DNA of 64,000 nucleotides from Takakia lepidozioides. Taxonomy: Eukaryota; Streptophyta; Takakiopsida; Takakiales; Takakiaceae. Positions 44,696-55,640 of the stretch are shown in pieces; the stretch's first letter is position 1, and the number at the start of each line of letters is the position of its first letter. Where the stretch lies: the NCBI GenBank assembly GCA_030704615.1, contig CM060734.1, positions 8,308,001-8,372,000 on the forward strand. Reading direction: 5' to 3'. The notes beneath the pieces were generated by a model. That model saw only the letters and a program-made list of their open reading frames with translations, searched no databases and was not told the DNA's origin. The translations under genes and the position numbers were made by a program.

Positions 44696-46536
44696 GTGGG
44701 AGGGCGAATAAACATGCTGTCAGCAAAGGAGTGGGCCGTGGAGGAGCCACACGAGCCCCAGTTTTTGCTTTACGTAAGACAAGTGGAAGGAGAAGTCGAT
44801 AGGGAGCGGAGCCCAGATTGGATCAAGGGGATCTTGAAGAAATACCAGGATGTGATGCCGGAGGATTTACCAAGCGGCTTGCCACCGCGAAGAGGAGTTA
44901 ACCACAAGATAGAGGTGATACCGGGATCGGAGCCGCCTGCCAAGGCGCCCTACCGGTTGCGCCACAGAGAGTTGGTCAAGCTAAAGGCTCAGCTCAAGGA
45001 TCTAATGTCAAAGGGGTACATCTGGCCGAGTAAGTCATCCTACGAAGCCTCGGTGCTATTTGCAGACAAGAAGGATGGGATGCTGCAGATGTGTGTCGAT
45101 TACAGGGCTCTGAATAAGGTGACTATAAAAAACCGGTACCCTTTGCCGAGGATCGACGACCTCTTCGATCGGTTGGCAGGAGCGAAGTATTTCAGCCGGA
45201 TCGATTTGCGCTCCGGCTACCATCAAATCCGAGTGGCCGGAAGGAGATGAGGAGAAGACCGCGTGCAGGACAAGATATGGTTCATATGAGTTCTTGGTGA
45301 TGCATTTTGGGCTCACCAACGCACCGGCAACCTTTGGCACGCTAATGAACAGCCTATTCCAGGAGTGGTTGGATGACTTTGTGATCATGTAAATCGACGA
45401 CATCTTGGTGTACTCGAAAACAAAAGAAGAGCACCTGGAGCACCTAAAAAGGGTGTTCCAGAAATTGCGGGAAGGGAAGCTGTATGCCAAAGCTTCAAAC
45501 TGCGAATTCGGGGTAACAAAAGTGGAGTTCCTAGGGCATGTGATTACACATGATGGGATCAAAATGGATGACAGAAATGTGAGGGCGACTTGGACTAGGA
45601 GCCTCCGACTTTGGTCCCGGGAGTGCGATCCTTTCTAGGACTCGCCTCTTATTATCGAAAGTATGTGAGAAATTTCGCCAAGATCGCGGGGCTGCTGTCA
45701 GACCTTCTGTGTAAGTCCAAGGTATGGGTGTGGAACACCTTTTGTGGCCAAGCTTTTGCCGAGTTGAAGCAGCGGATGGCGGAAGCTCCAGTCTTGAAAA
45801 TCCCGGAGTTCGACCGTCCATTTGAGATTCATACAGATGCATCGGACTTCACAATTGGGGGTGTGCTCATGCAGGATGGACGTCCAGTGGCTTACAAAAG
45901 TAAGAAATCGAATGAAGTGGAGCGACGATGGCCTATGCACGAGAAAGAAATGAAGGCGGTGGTGCATTGTCTTGAGCTTTGGCGCTACTATGTTGGTTCC
46001 AACCCGGTGAAGGTGTTCACGGACAATGTCACGGTGAAGTATTTTTGCCACGCAGCCTAAGTTGTCCCCAAAACAACTTAGGTGGCAAGACACTTTGGCA
46101 GTGTTTGACGTGGATATCCAGTACAAACCAGGACGGGACAATGTGGTGGCCGATGTTTTAAGTAGAAATCAGCAGCGCATGTTGGTGTACAGGGGCGAGA
46201 CGGCGCTCCAAAGGAAGATCCGGAAGGCTTACCGGAAGGATGAGATGGCGAAGTCCGTGATGCGGGACTTGAGGATGGGGGTTAAATCACAGTTACACTT
46301 GCACAATGAACTGCTCCGGTACAAGCAAAAGCGTCTCTACATGCCGAAGGGAGGGATCAGAGATAGTCTCTTGAGAGAATGCCACGATGGCCCGCTTGCG
46401 GGCCACGGCGGAGCCAAGCGCACCGCGGCACTCTTGAAGAAAGAGTATTTCTGGCCCAAACTGAGGGAAGAGGCTGAGGAGTATGTCAAGACATGCACCA
46501 CATGCCAACAAAATCGGAGCCCTAAAATTCCATGTT
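44696..46536 (+). pseudogene. Chromovirus reverse transcriptase, RNase H and integrase zinc finger
   Basis: RT continues in the Gag frame ([52 protein letters not shown]). It shifts by one extra G near 45,240, then gives [10 protein letters not shown] and a stop (TAA, 45,390) exactly at the tyrosine of the catalytic YIDD box (reads IM-stop-IDDILVYS). Further shifts lie near 45,600 and 46,060. RNase H: HTDASDFTIGGVLMQ and HEKEMKAVVHCLELW. Then YKPGRDNVVADVLSR and the integrase HHCC finger (HDGPLAGHGG, CTTCQQNR). The coding line breaks at 46,536 with a foreign insert. The enzyme would copy element RNA into DNA in the cytoplasm, but this copy is inactive. Confidence 0.85.
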
Positions 46537-47274
46537 GAATTCTGCAAGTTAGCTGGTTAAGTGAATCTAGTTTAGAGTAACTTTGACATGATACTGCCAC
46601 AATGACAACAGGAAAGTATCAAAAAACAGGTAACATAGAGGAGGAGAAGCTGTGGAATGAATACTTGACCCCAGTCAATGGTGGGACAACCAAGGCAAAA
46701 AGGTGAATGCCTGTCAGATTACCAGATGTCATTCTGAACACTGCCCTCACAAGACATGTATGCCAAATGTGGGAGCATCAAGGATGCGAAGGGAGTGTTC
46801 AACACTATGGTTGAACGAGATGTGGTGTCATGGAACTTGATGCTTGCAGGGTCTGCACAGCAAGGGCGCGGGATGGAGGCTTTGGAGACCTATGAGCAAA
46901 TGATGGGGGAGGGGTGAAGCCCAACCACATCACGTTTGTGTGCGTTTGCAATGTGTGTACGAGCCTGACAGCCTTGGAAAAATGCAAAGAGATCCATGGT
47001 GACATCATCAGATCTGCAATTGTACTAGATGTCATCCTGAATATACTGCACTGGTGGACATGTATGCCAAATGTGGGAGCATCAAGGATGCGAAAGGAGT
47101 ATTCAACATTATGGCTGAACGACGTGGAACGTTGTTGCAGGCAGAGTATGCACAGCAGGGGCGCGGGAGGGAGGCTTTGGAGACCTATGGCAAGTGATGG
47201 GGGAAGGGGTGGTCCAGATGGATGGTCAACTGGAAGCCGCAGCAGCAGCGGCACAATTGATAAAATCAGGCACT
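46537..47274. mobile_element. 0.74-kb insert in integrase gene
   Basis: The integrase frame is interrupted after RSPKIP (46,536) and resumes at KQAGLL (about 47,275). The insert carries a PPR gene fragment in sense orientation. No LTRs, terminal repeats or clear target duplications were found at its borders. Confidence 0.65.
46745..47200 (+). pseudogene. PPR protein fragment (two-plus repeats, PLS type)
   Basis: MYAKCGSIKDAKGVFNTMVE, RDVVSWNLMLAGSAQQGRG and MEALETYEQMMGEG, then after a frame change KPNHITFVCVCNVCTSLTAL, EKCKEIHGDIIRS. After another frame change the next unit follows, with MYAKCGSIKDAKGVFNIM and AQQGRGREALETYG. These are plant PLS-class pentatricopeptide repeats, which bind organelle RNA and often direct editing. 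The short spacing of full units fits a processed coding segment with no intron. It is only part of a gene, without start, E or DYW domains. Confidence 0.85.
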
Positions 47275-48402
47275 AAGCAAGCGGGGCTGTTATAACCCTT
47301 GCCCATTCCAGAGGGGTCTTGGGAAAGTGTCTCGATGGATTTCATGACTGCTATGCCACTGTCAAAAGGATTCGATGCAATCATGGTGGTGGTGGATAGG
47401 CTTAGTAAAATGGGTCATTTCATTCCCACCAAGGAGACGGCAACGGCGCAGGAGACGGGGCGACTTTACTTCGCCCACGTCTTCAAGCATCGTGGACTTC
47501 CGAAGGATATTGTCTCGGACCGCGATCCAAAGTTTACAAGTAAATTTTGGAGGGCACTTTGGAAGAAAATGGGGACGAGGCTCAAGATGAGCACTGCCTT
47601 CCGACCTACGATGGACGGCCAAACGGAAAGAGTGAATTCCGTGGTGAAGCAGATCTTGCGGAATTATGTGTCGGCAGACCAATCAGACTGGGTGGAGCAC
47701 TTGGATGCGGCAGAGTTCTGTTATAATAACACAAAACACTCCGCAACAGGAGTTTTCCCTTTCGTATTGGTCTATGGAAAAGCACCTCTAGTGCCGACAA
47801 GTTGGGCCGCCCAGGACGTTGAGGAACCGGCGGCAGCAGCAGTGCTGGAAGAACGCGAGCGTTTGTTGGAGCTCGCAAAGTACAATATTGCCAAAGCTAG
47901 GAAACGGTATGAACGACAGGCGAATCGGAAGCGGAGGGAAGTTAAGTTTGAGGCAGGCACGGAGGTCTGGTTGAACATCAAGAATTTTCGACAACCTCCG
48001 GAAGTGAGCCCGAAGTTCGTACCTCCGAATGCGGGGCCTTTTTGCATCCGGAAGGTTATGAATGAGGATGTGTATGAATTGGAGTTGCCGGCAAGCAACA
48101 AGGTGCATCCGGTATTCCACGTCTCTTTTTTTAAGCCTTACTTCAAAGATGAAGCGCGTCCGAATCGGCATCAAGTATTGCGTCCGCCACCTGTGCTATT
48201 AGATCATGAAAATGAACCTGAGTACGAGGTGGAGGTAGTGCTTAAGTCGAGGAGGTTCAAGAATCGAGAAACGGAGTATCTCGTGAAATGGAAGGGCTAT
48301 CATCAAGTGGAGGCAACTTGGGTGCGTGCCTCAGAAATGGGAAACGCATCCGAGGCGGTTGCAGCTTTCGAATGGCGACTTCAAAAGTGGAAGAAGCGTT
48401 GA
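47275..48402 (+). pseudogene. Chromovirus integrase core with chromodomain
   Basis: After one TAA (47,292) the frame is open for 367 codons: SWESVSMDFMTAMPLSKGF, DRLSKMGHFIP, SDRDPKFTSKFW and GQTERVNSVV show the DDE catalytic residues. After the GPY/F-type C-terminal part (PFCIRKVMNEDVYELELP, HPVFHVSFFKPY) comes a chromodomain near residues 310-365 (YEVEVVLKSRR, EYLVKWKGY, ATWVRASEM). Chromodomains guide chromovirus integrases to modified chromatin. This part is the best preserved piece of the element, but it is separated from its N-terminus by the PPR insert. Confidence 0.9.
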
Positions 48403-49340
48403 TGGGGACATCAATCTTGGATCGTGGGGGAGGAAATGCATGCTTAGTTCGGCTTAACTAGCTCAGTAATCCGATTGAAAAAACTTGTGTTGCACAAATT
48501 TTGTTTATAAATGAAATGGTTTCCAAATGTTGTGCTTCCTATTTTGTTTGGAATGGTGATGCATGGTATGGTTGGCTAGTGTGTAGAATGCATGCTAGCT
48601 GCTTACAAAAGAAGGAGAGGTAAATTGGATTAATCGTGTGTTTGCGCAGTGTCGAAATCGGGTGATTCCCATCCAAGGGGCAATGAAACTTGCGCCTTCT
48701 TTGGGAGTTCACGTGTTAGTGCGCACCTGGCCGCGCGTGCGCGTACTATAACTGTGCTACCGAGGGGGTTGTCTTGTAGTGCGGATTAACGTGGAAGCTA
48801 CGTGTTTTTGTTCATATACTATAATCATGTAACCTCGGGACGAAGTCATAGTGCGGCTTCGGCGTGTTCCCGTACCTCAGGCCAGCATTCCAAGACGGAC
48901 CCAATTGTAGTGACTGGGGCGCGCGGTTGGTTCAAGGTTATCTTCCTAGTCAAAAAGGGTTCAAGGTGAACCCTTTGCTCAAGGTGATGCCAAAAGCGAC
49001 ATCATGAGCGGTTGCAAGCAATGTTGTTGTAGTAAGGCGATTCAATCCTCGGGGAGGATCGTTCCTTGGCCTGGAAGTGGGCCAAGAAGAGTGCACTAGG
49101 TGGAGCTTGAGAGGCTCCACCCTTGGCCGGGACTTGGAGGAAGTCGGCCGAACTAGCTAGTGGAGAGTTGAGTCAAGTGGGGGTTTGGTTCTTTGCCATG
49201 GGACGCCATCGTACGGAAATAAACTCCTTGATGGGGGACGCCACAACTTGGATGTTAGTTTCTACAAAATGGACAAGTCGATGAGGACATCGACTCCCTG
49301 TTGGTAGGGGTGTGTATCGCGGCCCTTTGCCTTGAGGGCG
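48403..49340. other. Chromovirus 3' spacer
   Basis: Non-coding, between the integrase stop codon and the 3' LTR. The G-rich run GGGCGGGGGGG at its end is the likely polypurine tract that primes plus-strand synthesis. Confidence 0.6.
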
Positions 49341-50040
49341 GGGGGGTCGGGACACAAGAGGGGCTGCCTCTATGGTGGGGGCAGTTGCAACAATAGGTAC
49401 AGGGGCTGAAGCACCCTTGAGTGCCCAAGGCACTCAAGGAGGCGGAGGCGTTTACTAGGTGGAGCCCCGCACAACGGGTTGCGATGGGGGTGGTTCCACG
49501 AGGGGTGGTGGTACCTTAGTGGGTCTTAGTGGGGGTGACATAGGACTCACCATGGGGCGGGGACCTTGTGGTGGGAGTCGTGGGGAGTCTTGGGACTCAT
49601 CACGGTCCAATGAGGCCGTGGTGGATGAGCCAAGACTCACCGCGACTCATCACCGGGAGTCAAGGGTCTTCGTGGTGGTTCGCCATAAAATGACTGGGTT
49701 GTTTGTGAAACCCCCGCGGACAGTCACAGAAGTATATATAGGAAGTAGTAACCCGGAGAATGGTGCAAGCCCGTTGGTGACCAAAAACTAGTGAGTAAGC
49801 GTGCGAGCCGGAAAGCAACCAAGGTGTGGGGAGCTGTTCCGGACTGTCAACAACCAAAGGGAATTTCCATTAGGCCCAAAGTGAGAGAGGGTCTTGTGGA
49901 GGAGCAAAAGGGGACCATTATGTCCCGGTGAGCAGCCGAAGCTCCGAGTTGGCCCGGCGGCCAGTTTGGGAATTAGGCGCGGGCATCAAAGCGAGTAACT
50001 ATGATTTGAAGGGGAGCTTACTGAAGTGAAGTGCGCGATA
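49341..50040 (+). mobile_element. Chromovirus 3' LTR
   Basis: About 700 bp, matching 42,331-43,038; ends GTGCGCGATA, where the 5' LTR has GACA. Confidence 0.85.
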
Positions 50041-51527
50041 GTAACTCTGCAACCACACTCCGCCAAATCGCCTTTCATAGTGTGCTTGCCCATAACCTCT
50101 CATATGTTGCTCCCCCTACCCTCTTCCCCAAACCCTCTACTGAAAGACACACATTAAAGACCACCCCATTACCCCCCGCCACTCCTATTTCATCCTCCCC
50201 CACCGACTGAAAAACACATTGTGTTCGCAAAATACACGCTTACATCCCAATCCCCCTCGCTTTCATTCTACTCATGAACACCTCACTTCCTCACATCTTA
50301 CCCTGGCCAATGAATTTACCAAAGTGCACAGGTTGTATTAAATATGTGGCAGCCTTACTACACTATCCTTCTCTCCCAAAGTACCATTCCTTGTCTTAGT
50401 GCTCGTACAAGGCCACAACACCTGGCCAACATTTTGTACCTCCGACCACTTTATTCAACACATATGATCTATGTACACATAATCAAACTTAGAAACCACC
50501 ACCCTCTAAGCAGATCACAACCCCTGACCCTCAATATGTCTCTCCGCCCACTGTACCCCACACAACTCCTGGGTCTCTCTAGAATCCAATATACGGATCA
50601 CTGTATGAGCAGCAGATCCCAATCCACGCACGGGCTTTACGTATTCATATGAGCCCAGTCATACCCACCCCCATCGCTACAATGGATTTTCTGCTATGAT
50701 ACCTGCTAATACAACCCGCCAGTCTTCCAACTCATGTAGCACCCTACAACATCTTATCACCCACTCCTTGATCGCCCATCGTATCGGGATAATACGCCTC
50801 CGCAGACTGCCACCCCGAGACCTCACGTCACATGGCACTCCACGAGCCCGGCGTCACCTGACACTACACCCCAAACCCAGAATAGCATCAGTCCTGCTGC
50901 ATACTCAATTCCATAAATCCCTACATCACTCTGCCCCAGCCACAAACCACCATGTTCACTCTCACTTCATGATAGTCTCTGCCCCACAGCCACAGCCCCA
51001 CCCTATCCCACCACTCCATGTAATTGTCATATTAATGCCCCACATCAGATCCCCTACAAAGTGGCTCCCCACCCCTCCTCAAAATGCTCACATCCACTCC
51101 CAACCTCTCTTCATGCCATCTCTCTTCATCTCTCTCCCCCACAGTGCACATGCACATTACTCCGCACACCATTGGCCTTTGGCGGCTCATCACCACCACT
51201 CCATACCCAGCCCAAACCTCATGACACTTCCCCGCTCCCAGGAGTTACTCTGCGCCGCTGAAACATAAGTGGGTAACGGCCCTTAATAACAAATTCCACT
51301 GTTGCAAACACCAGCAGCCGAGCTATCCCTCCAGCACAGCCCCTTCGCGCAAATTGCAGCCTACATATGCTCCCCCCAACACTCTCTTCGCCGCACTATC
51401 CTTCCACTGCTACACCTGCTCCTGCCACCCACTCAGCACTCGTTGCCTCCATCTTCCACATATTAGTACAGTCCCTTGCCAATCTCCCTCACCCCCATTG
51501 CCCCCCTCTACAGGCCCTCGACTACGC
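50041..51527 (+). other. C-rich, G-poor region ahead of the basic-protein gene
   Basis: The + strand is very rich in C and A and poor in G over 1.5 kb (CCACCCC, CACACC words). Open frames here are proline/histidine/serine-rich by composition and not convincing. It may be the 5' untranslated part of the next gene, or an intron: a TCTACAG occurs at about 51,508. The same compositional bias is seen at 41.2-42.3 kb, so the two may have been one unit before the chromovirus came in. Confidence 0.45.
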
Positions 51528-53301
51528 ATGTCTAGCTCGAAGATAGGCAGTGTCCAGAAACGTGCTGGAAGCATTCACAAACAGCCTCGCTCTAAAACTA
51601 GTATAGAAACCCGTAGTAAGAAAGCTAGCGCCCGCACACTCTCCACACCTCGCTCTGCTACCAGTAAACAACACATGGAAGGCGACGATGACATGGAGTT
51701 CCACCAAGATGGCGACATGGACGTCAGCGATATGCACCCCTCCGACGAGTTATTCTTTGCTGAGGACAACGCTCTTCGCACACGCTCCACCCAGACCCCA
51801 TCACTGACCAACGCCAAGCCAGCCCCCGCAGGCCGTGTCACCCCGCCACCACCATCCTCGTCATCCAGAGAGACTGCTTATGACCCACCCCAACACTAAC
51901 AACTCACCCACGGAATTGCAGGCACCCAATCCTCACACCAAGCGTACCTCTGGCGAATTCAACAGCGAGGCAGGCAGCAGTCACTCTGATCCAAAGAAAT
52001 CTCGAAGCCTCATCGCACTCGGTCTCCTCCAACTTGCTGACACCTCCAATTCTCAGCCCACCCCACAGCTATGGACGGGCTACGATGCGCTAGAACAAAT
52101 AGCTATAGACGCGGGCCTTCCCCCCATTGCGGAGCCCCGCTCATCGTTCGAACTTCAGCACATCGGCCTCAAGGTCTCCGAAATCCAAGAAATGCTACAT
52201 ACTCCCAAGGCCTACCCGCATGTCCCACAGTTACTATTTCCAGTGGCACGTCCCGATGGAAGAGCAGGCCAGTTTTATCCACTAACGCAGCTGCCAAAAG
52301 GCACTCCGACCGACCCAGTCTCCGGGCTACCTTCCTCGCCCCCTCACCTCATGATCCGTTTTGACAACGATTTTGACATGCCCCAAAGAACAAGCATTGT
52401 ACAGAGCTCGCAGACGCTTTGAGGAGATGGACATCCCACTCGGGACCATATTATACTCTCCTCTCACAGCCTACACTAAGCACGGAAGCAAATTTTGGAA
52501 CAGACTTCTCAAGGTCGAGTTGCTCAGGCCAGCCACTGATGGCCTAGCTCTCCTGCACGGCAACCGCGCCTTTGTCATGACAATGGCCTCGGGGGCGCCA
52601 CTACAAGGTAAGATAGAGAAAGCGTTTGGCTTCCCTGCATCATCTGACCATCTCTCACTCTACCTGGTGAGTGAATCCTTACTAGGGACAATTGGCAGCA
52701 AACTGACCACTCATATCATCATGGAAACCTACCAACACGGCGACGAGTTCGAAGTCCAACATGTATACAAAGCAGGCCCGGATACAAGATTCTGCCTCAT
52801 CTGCCGAGGACACAATGCAGCAGATGCTGCAACAAGGTGTCCGAGTCAACCACACAGTCATCAAGTCACAAGTTCGTACCCGCAGGACCAGCATGACAAA
52901 GATTACTGCCACCCCCCAGGAGATCATTGCAGAGCATGATGCCCTTACATTGGTGGTCAAGATCCTAAACCCTCTCCACACGCAATCCGCCAAGCTGCAC
53001 TTCAAGGTATCATCGGCAAAGGCAACATTGCACATATCCATTTCGGCAAATCTCCAGGTCGGAGAAAACTAAGCACACAAGACTGGCCCTCATCACGTGT
53101 AAAGACGCGAGTATCTACACTCGATGGTGTAACAACCCTCATGTACTGGTAACAGACAGATTTGTTGAGTTTGAGCCCCATACAAACAGCCTGTATGGAT
53201 CTGAACCCCCGGCTACAAAAATCCTCGAGCGACTGCGTGTTGCCAACATTAACCAGGCATTGGCGGATACCGTTCAATCTATTAGCTTCAAAGCTGCCTA
53301 A
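51528..53301 (+). pseudogene. Basic N-terminus / nucleic-acid-binding-like protein (LINE ORF1-like?), frameshifted
   Basis: ATG 51,528 (MSSSKIGSVQKRAGS) opens a basic, then acidic N-terminus. Frames change near 51,895, 52,375 and twice after 52,840. Readable pieces: WTGYDALEQIAIDAGLPPI, RARRRFEEMDIPLGTIL, GKIEKAFGFPASSDHLSLYL, a Cys/His cluster CLICRGHNAADAATRC, and a last part LALITCKDASIYTRWCNNP, LYGSEPPATKILERL, ending TAA at 53,299-53,301. The order (disordered N-terminus, globular part, Cys/His knuckle) resembles LINE ORF1 or Gag-type proteins, but no endonuclease or RT follows: palindrome array C starts directly at the stop codon. The family is not recognised with certainty. Confidence 0.45.
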
Positions 53302-53570
53302 GGGCGGTCGCTTATTTAATATATTTTTTTAAAATGCAGCGACCGCCATGTGGCGGTCATTTAAAAATAAAATAAAAAAACTGTAGCAACCGCCATTTGA
53401 CGGCGGTCGTTTTTTTTAATTTTGAATCTTGAATTAAGCGACCGCCAAATGGCGGTCGCTTATTTAATATATTTTTAAAAAATGCAGCGACCACCATGCG
53501 GCGGTCGCAGTATTTTTGTTTTTTTCTTGGAAATCCAGGGACCCGCCGTATGGCGGTCATTTTGTTTTTT
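53302..53570. repeat. Palindrome array C (about 6 units, 50-bp period)
   Basis: Units start near 53,302 (half unit GGGCGGTCGC), 53,338, 53,385, 53,437, 53,487 and 53,538, core CGACCGCC(AT..)GGCGGTCG. It lies between the C-rich gene and the kinase-like gene. Confidence 0.88.
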
Positions 53571-53639
53571 TTAATCATTTAGCGGCGCCTGGCCAACCAC
53601 GTGGCGGGGCGCCACGGTTCAGGAAAAAACGAAACAAAT

Positions 53640-53750
53640 GGGAGAGGGGGGGGGGGGGGGGAGGTGGTTTTGAACCCTTGACCTCTCCCATATGGGTGCG
53701 CGTGGCGAGTCACACCACGCTGATACGTGGTGAGGCGCCATTGGCTTGTC
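53640..53750 (-). repeat. tRNA-like (SINE-type) segment
   Basis: The minus strand reads ATCAGCGTGGTGTGACTCG (A-box-like) and, about 40 bp on, AAGGGTTCAAAACC (B-box GGTTCAAAACC). A run of about 18 G (+ strand) lies next to it. It fits a decayed tRNA-derived SINE rather than a working tRNA. Confidence 0.4.
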
Positions 53751-53922
53751 GCGCTTTTTCAAGCATAATGCCATTTTTATTTGTGGTGCGGTTCCTTGGC
53801 ATCCTGTAGTCCTTTCGGACTTCTTTGCTTGGCACTGCCAACGGGAGGTGCAAAGGTGATTATTTTGGGGGGGGGGAGAGAGAGAGATAGGTTTTGTCGG
53901 TTTTTTTATTGGTCAGTCCCAC

Positions 53923-53970
53923 ACCTTTGTTCACGGTTCAATCATCACCTTTGTTCACGGTTCAATCATC
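53923..53970 (+). repeat. 24-bp perfect tandem duplication
   Basis: ACCTTTGTTCACGGTTCAATCATC occurs twice head to tail, about 130 bp before the kinase-like start codon, in its probable leader. Confidence 0.9.
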
Positions 53971-54097
53971 GTACAATTTTGCCGTTTTCGGATCTTCGGC
54001 GACTTGTTTTTTTGCAGAAACTACAAAGATATCATCCACATGCGTCCATTGCCGTTTTCAGAGGTTTTGTCCCCTGTAGTGTGCAAAGGTTTATACA

Positions 54098-55561
54098 ATG
54101 TCGGGGGGTGTGAATTCAAGTTCTCGGGCGGGGTCGTCTGGGGGTCGGAGGAAGAGAAAACGTGCCCACGAGCGGGATAGCCAGGTCAATAAGCAAGACT
54201 ACCCGGGACCGGATGCCTTGGATAGAGTGAAAGAAGTGGTAATAGAGTATTTCAGGGGTAGGGACATGATGAGGCTGGAGAGTGCTTATGTCAGGCATGG
54301 ATGGGAGGGGTTTCAGATTTTCCAGCAGAATATGGAGAGGAAAACGACGGACGCTTTGGCGGGGGTTAAGTGGACGGCGAACAGGGACAAGCCGAATTTC
54401 AATCGGTGGATCCAAAGCAGGGCGAAAAATGCCACGTGGAATTATTTGAGGCAGTTAATGAAGACATGGAATGGTAGAACAACCGAGGGTCGGGTGCCAT
54501 CCGCCAAAGCTGAGTTAATGCGGCGTGTCGAGTATTGGCCTTACTCGGCAAGTCAGAATTCACATCGCCGGACTAGGGATGTCCCTTGGAAGGCGGGGTC
54601 ATCGGGCGGGGGAGGCACAACTAGTCTTTATTACCTGAACTCAAGTGCGAAGGTGATAGAGATTGGCCCTTACAAAGAATGAGGGTATGCTAAGGTCCGT
54701 CAGTGTAGGATTGTTGGCGATTCTAGAATACCAGAGCATTGGGAGCTAGCGGGAAAAAAACCCAAGTCCAAAAATCCAGAAAATGCGTTGAGACAACATA
54801 ACGACGAGTAATTGACAGTGAAGTTGCAGCATCCAGGTGTTATCTCATATTTTGCTGTGAATGCACGTGAGGTAGAGGATTACACTCGCTGGTGGAATAG
54901 GGGGACAATACGCGACATGATGAACCTTGACAGAAAATGGGGCAATGATTCGGACAACAGGGTGATTTTGGAACAAAGGGGAACGGAAGCAGAGTTCGAG
55001 GAATGCGATCGTTTCCATCGTTTCCGGAAAGTGCGCAGTAAATTTGCATAGGCACTGGTGTGCATCATGGATGATGTCCATAAGAACGGTGTCATGCACA
55101 ACGACTTGTCCCCTGATAACATCTTGTTGCATTTTCCAGATGTCACCTAGGAGATCAAAATTGGGGTGTGTGATTGGGGCTTAGCCACCCCATTGGGCAT
55201 ACGCAAAGCCTCGCCGTACCAGTTTGAAAACCAAGACAAGCTGGACCAGGAACTCGTAAAAAGATGGTGGGTGGAAAAAGATATTGCATCGGTTTTTAAT
55301 GCGAATGCCATGCCCTCCCCCCAAGACATGACATCGGAGGCATTTGTCATTGGGAAGATAGCGGTACGAATAAATGGCCGCGCTCATTATGATCAAAGTA
55401 TGTTCGAGGACCAATTTACGGGAGGTTGTTGGGATTCAATGCTACGAAGGTTGTACGACAACAAGAAGAAAGAGAGAGTCACATTAGCCCATGTAGTACT
55501 TCGGTTCATGGGCAAGCCATTCAATTGGCCTGAGCCCAAAGACGTATATAGGACGGAGTAG
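54098..55561 (+). pseudogene. Protein-kinase-like gene, one frame with four stops
   Basis: A single frame of 488 codons from ATG 54,098 to 55,561, with no frame change but stops at 54,680 (TGA), 54,809 (TAA), 55,049 (TAG) and 55,148 (TAG). Residues 1-190: a basic patch GGRRKRKRAHERD (possible nuclear signal) and an unrecognised Trp-rich helical domain. Kinase-like part from about residue 195: glycine-loop-like GYAKVRQC, a lysine strand (ELAGKKPKSK), VKLQHPGVISYF (beta-4), WWNRGTIRDMM (hinge and alpha-D), and the catalytic loop HNDLSPDNILL, in which HND stands for HRD with D and N kept. CDWGLA replaces DFG, and EAFVIGKIAVRI resembles helix F. Substrate unknown. Arrays C and D flank the gene, so it is probably transposon cargo. 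Confidence 0.7.
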
Positions 55562-55640
55562 ACCATAGTCTCGTAGATATGAGATTTGCAGCGGTACAAT
55601 GGTTCATTTGTGAAGATATAACTCAATTTTGATCGTGCAT

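Noticed and set aside
42331-50040. Simple proof that 41.2-42.3 kb and 50-53.3 kb were one gene
   Set aside because: The bases flanking the two chromovirus LTRs do not form a matching target duplication, so contiguity before insertion is only suggested by composition.
50696-51268. 190-codon proline/histidine/serine-rich frame
   Set aside because: Explained by the C- and A-rich composition, which removes stop codons from this strand.
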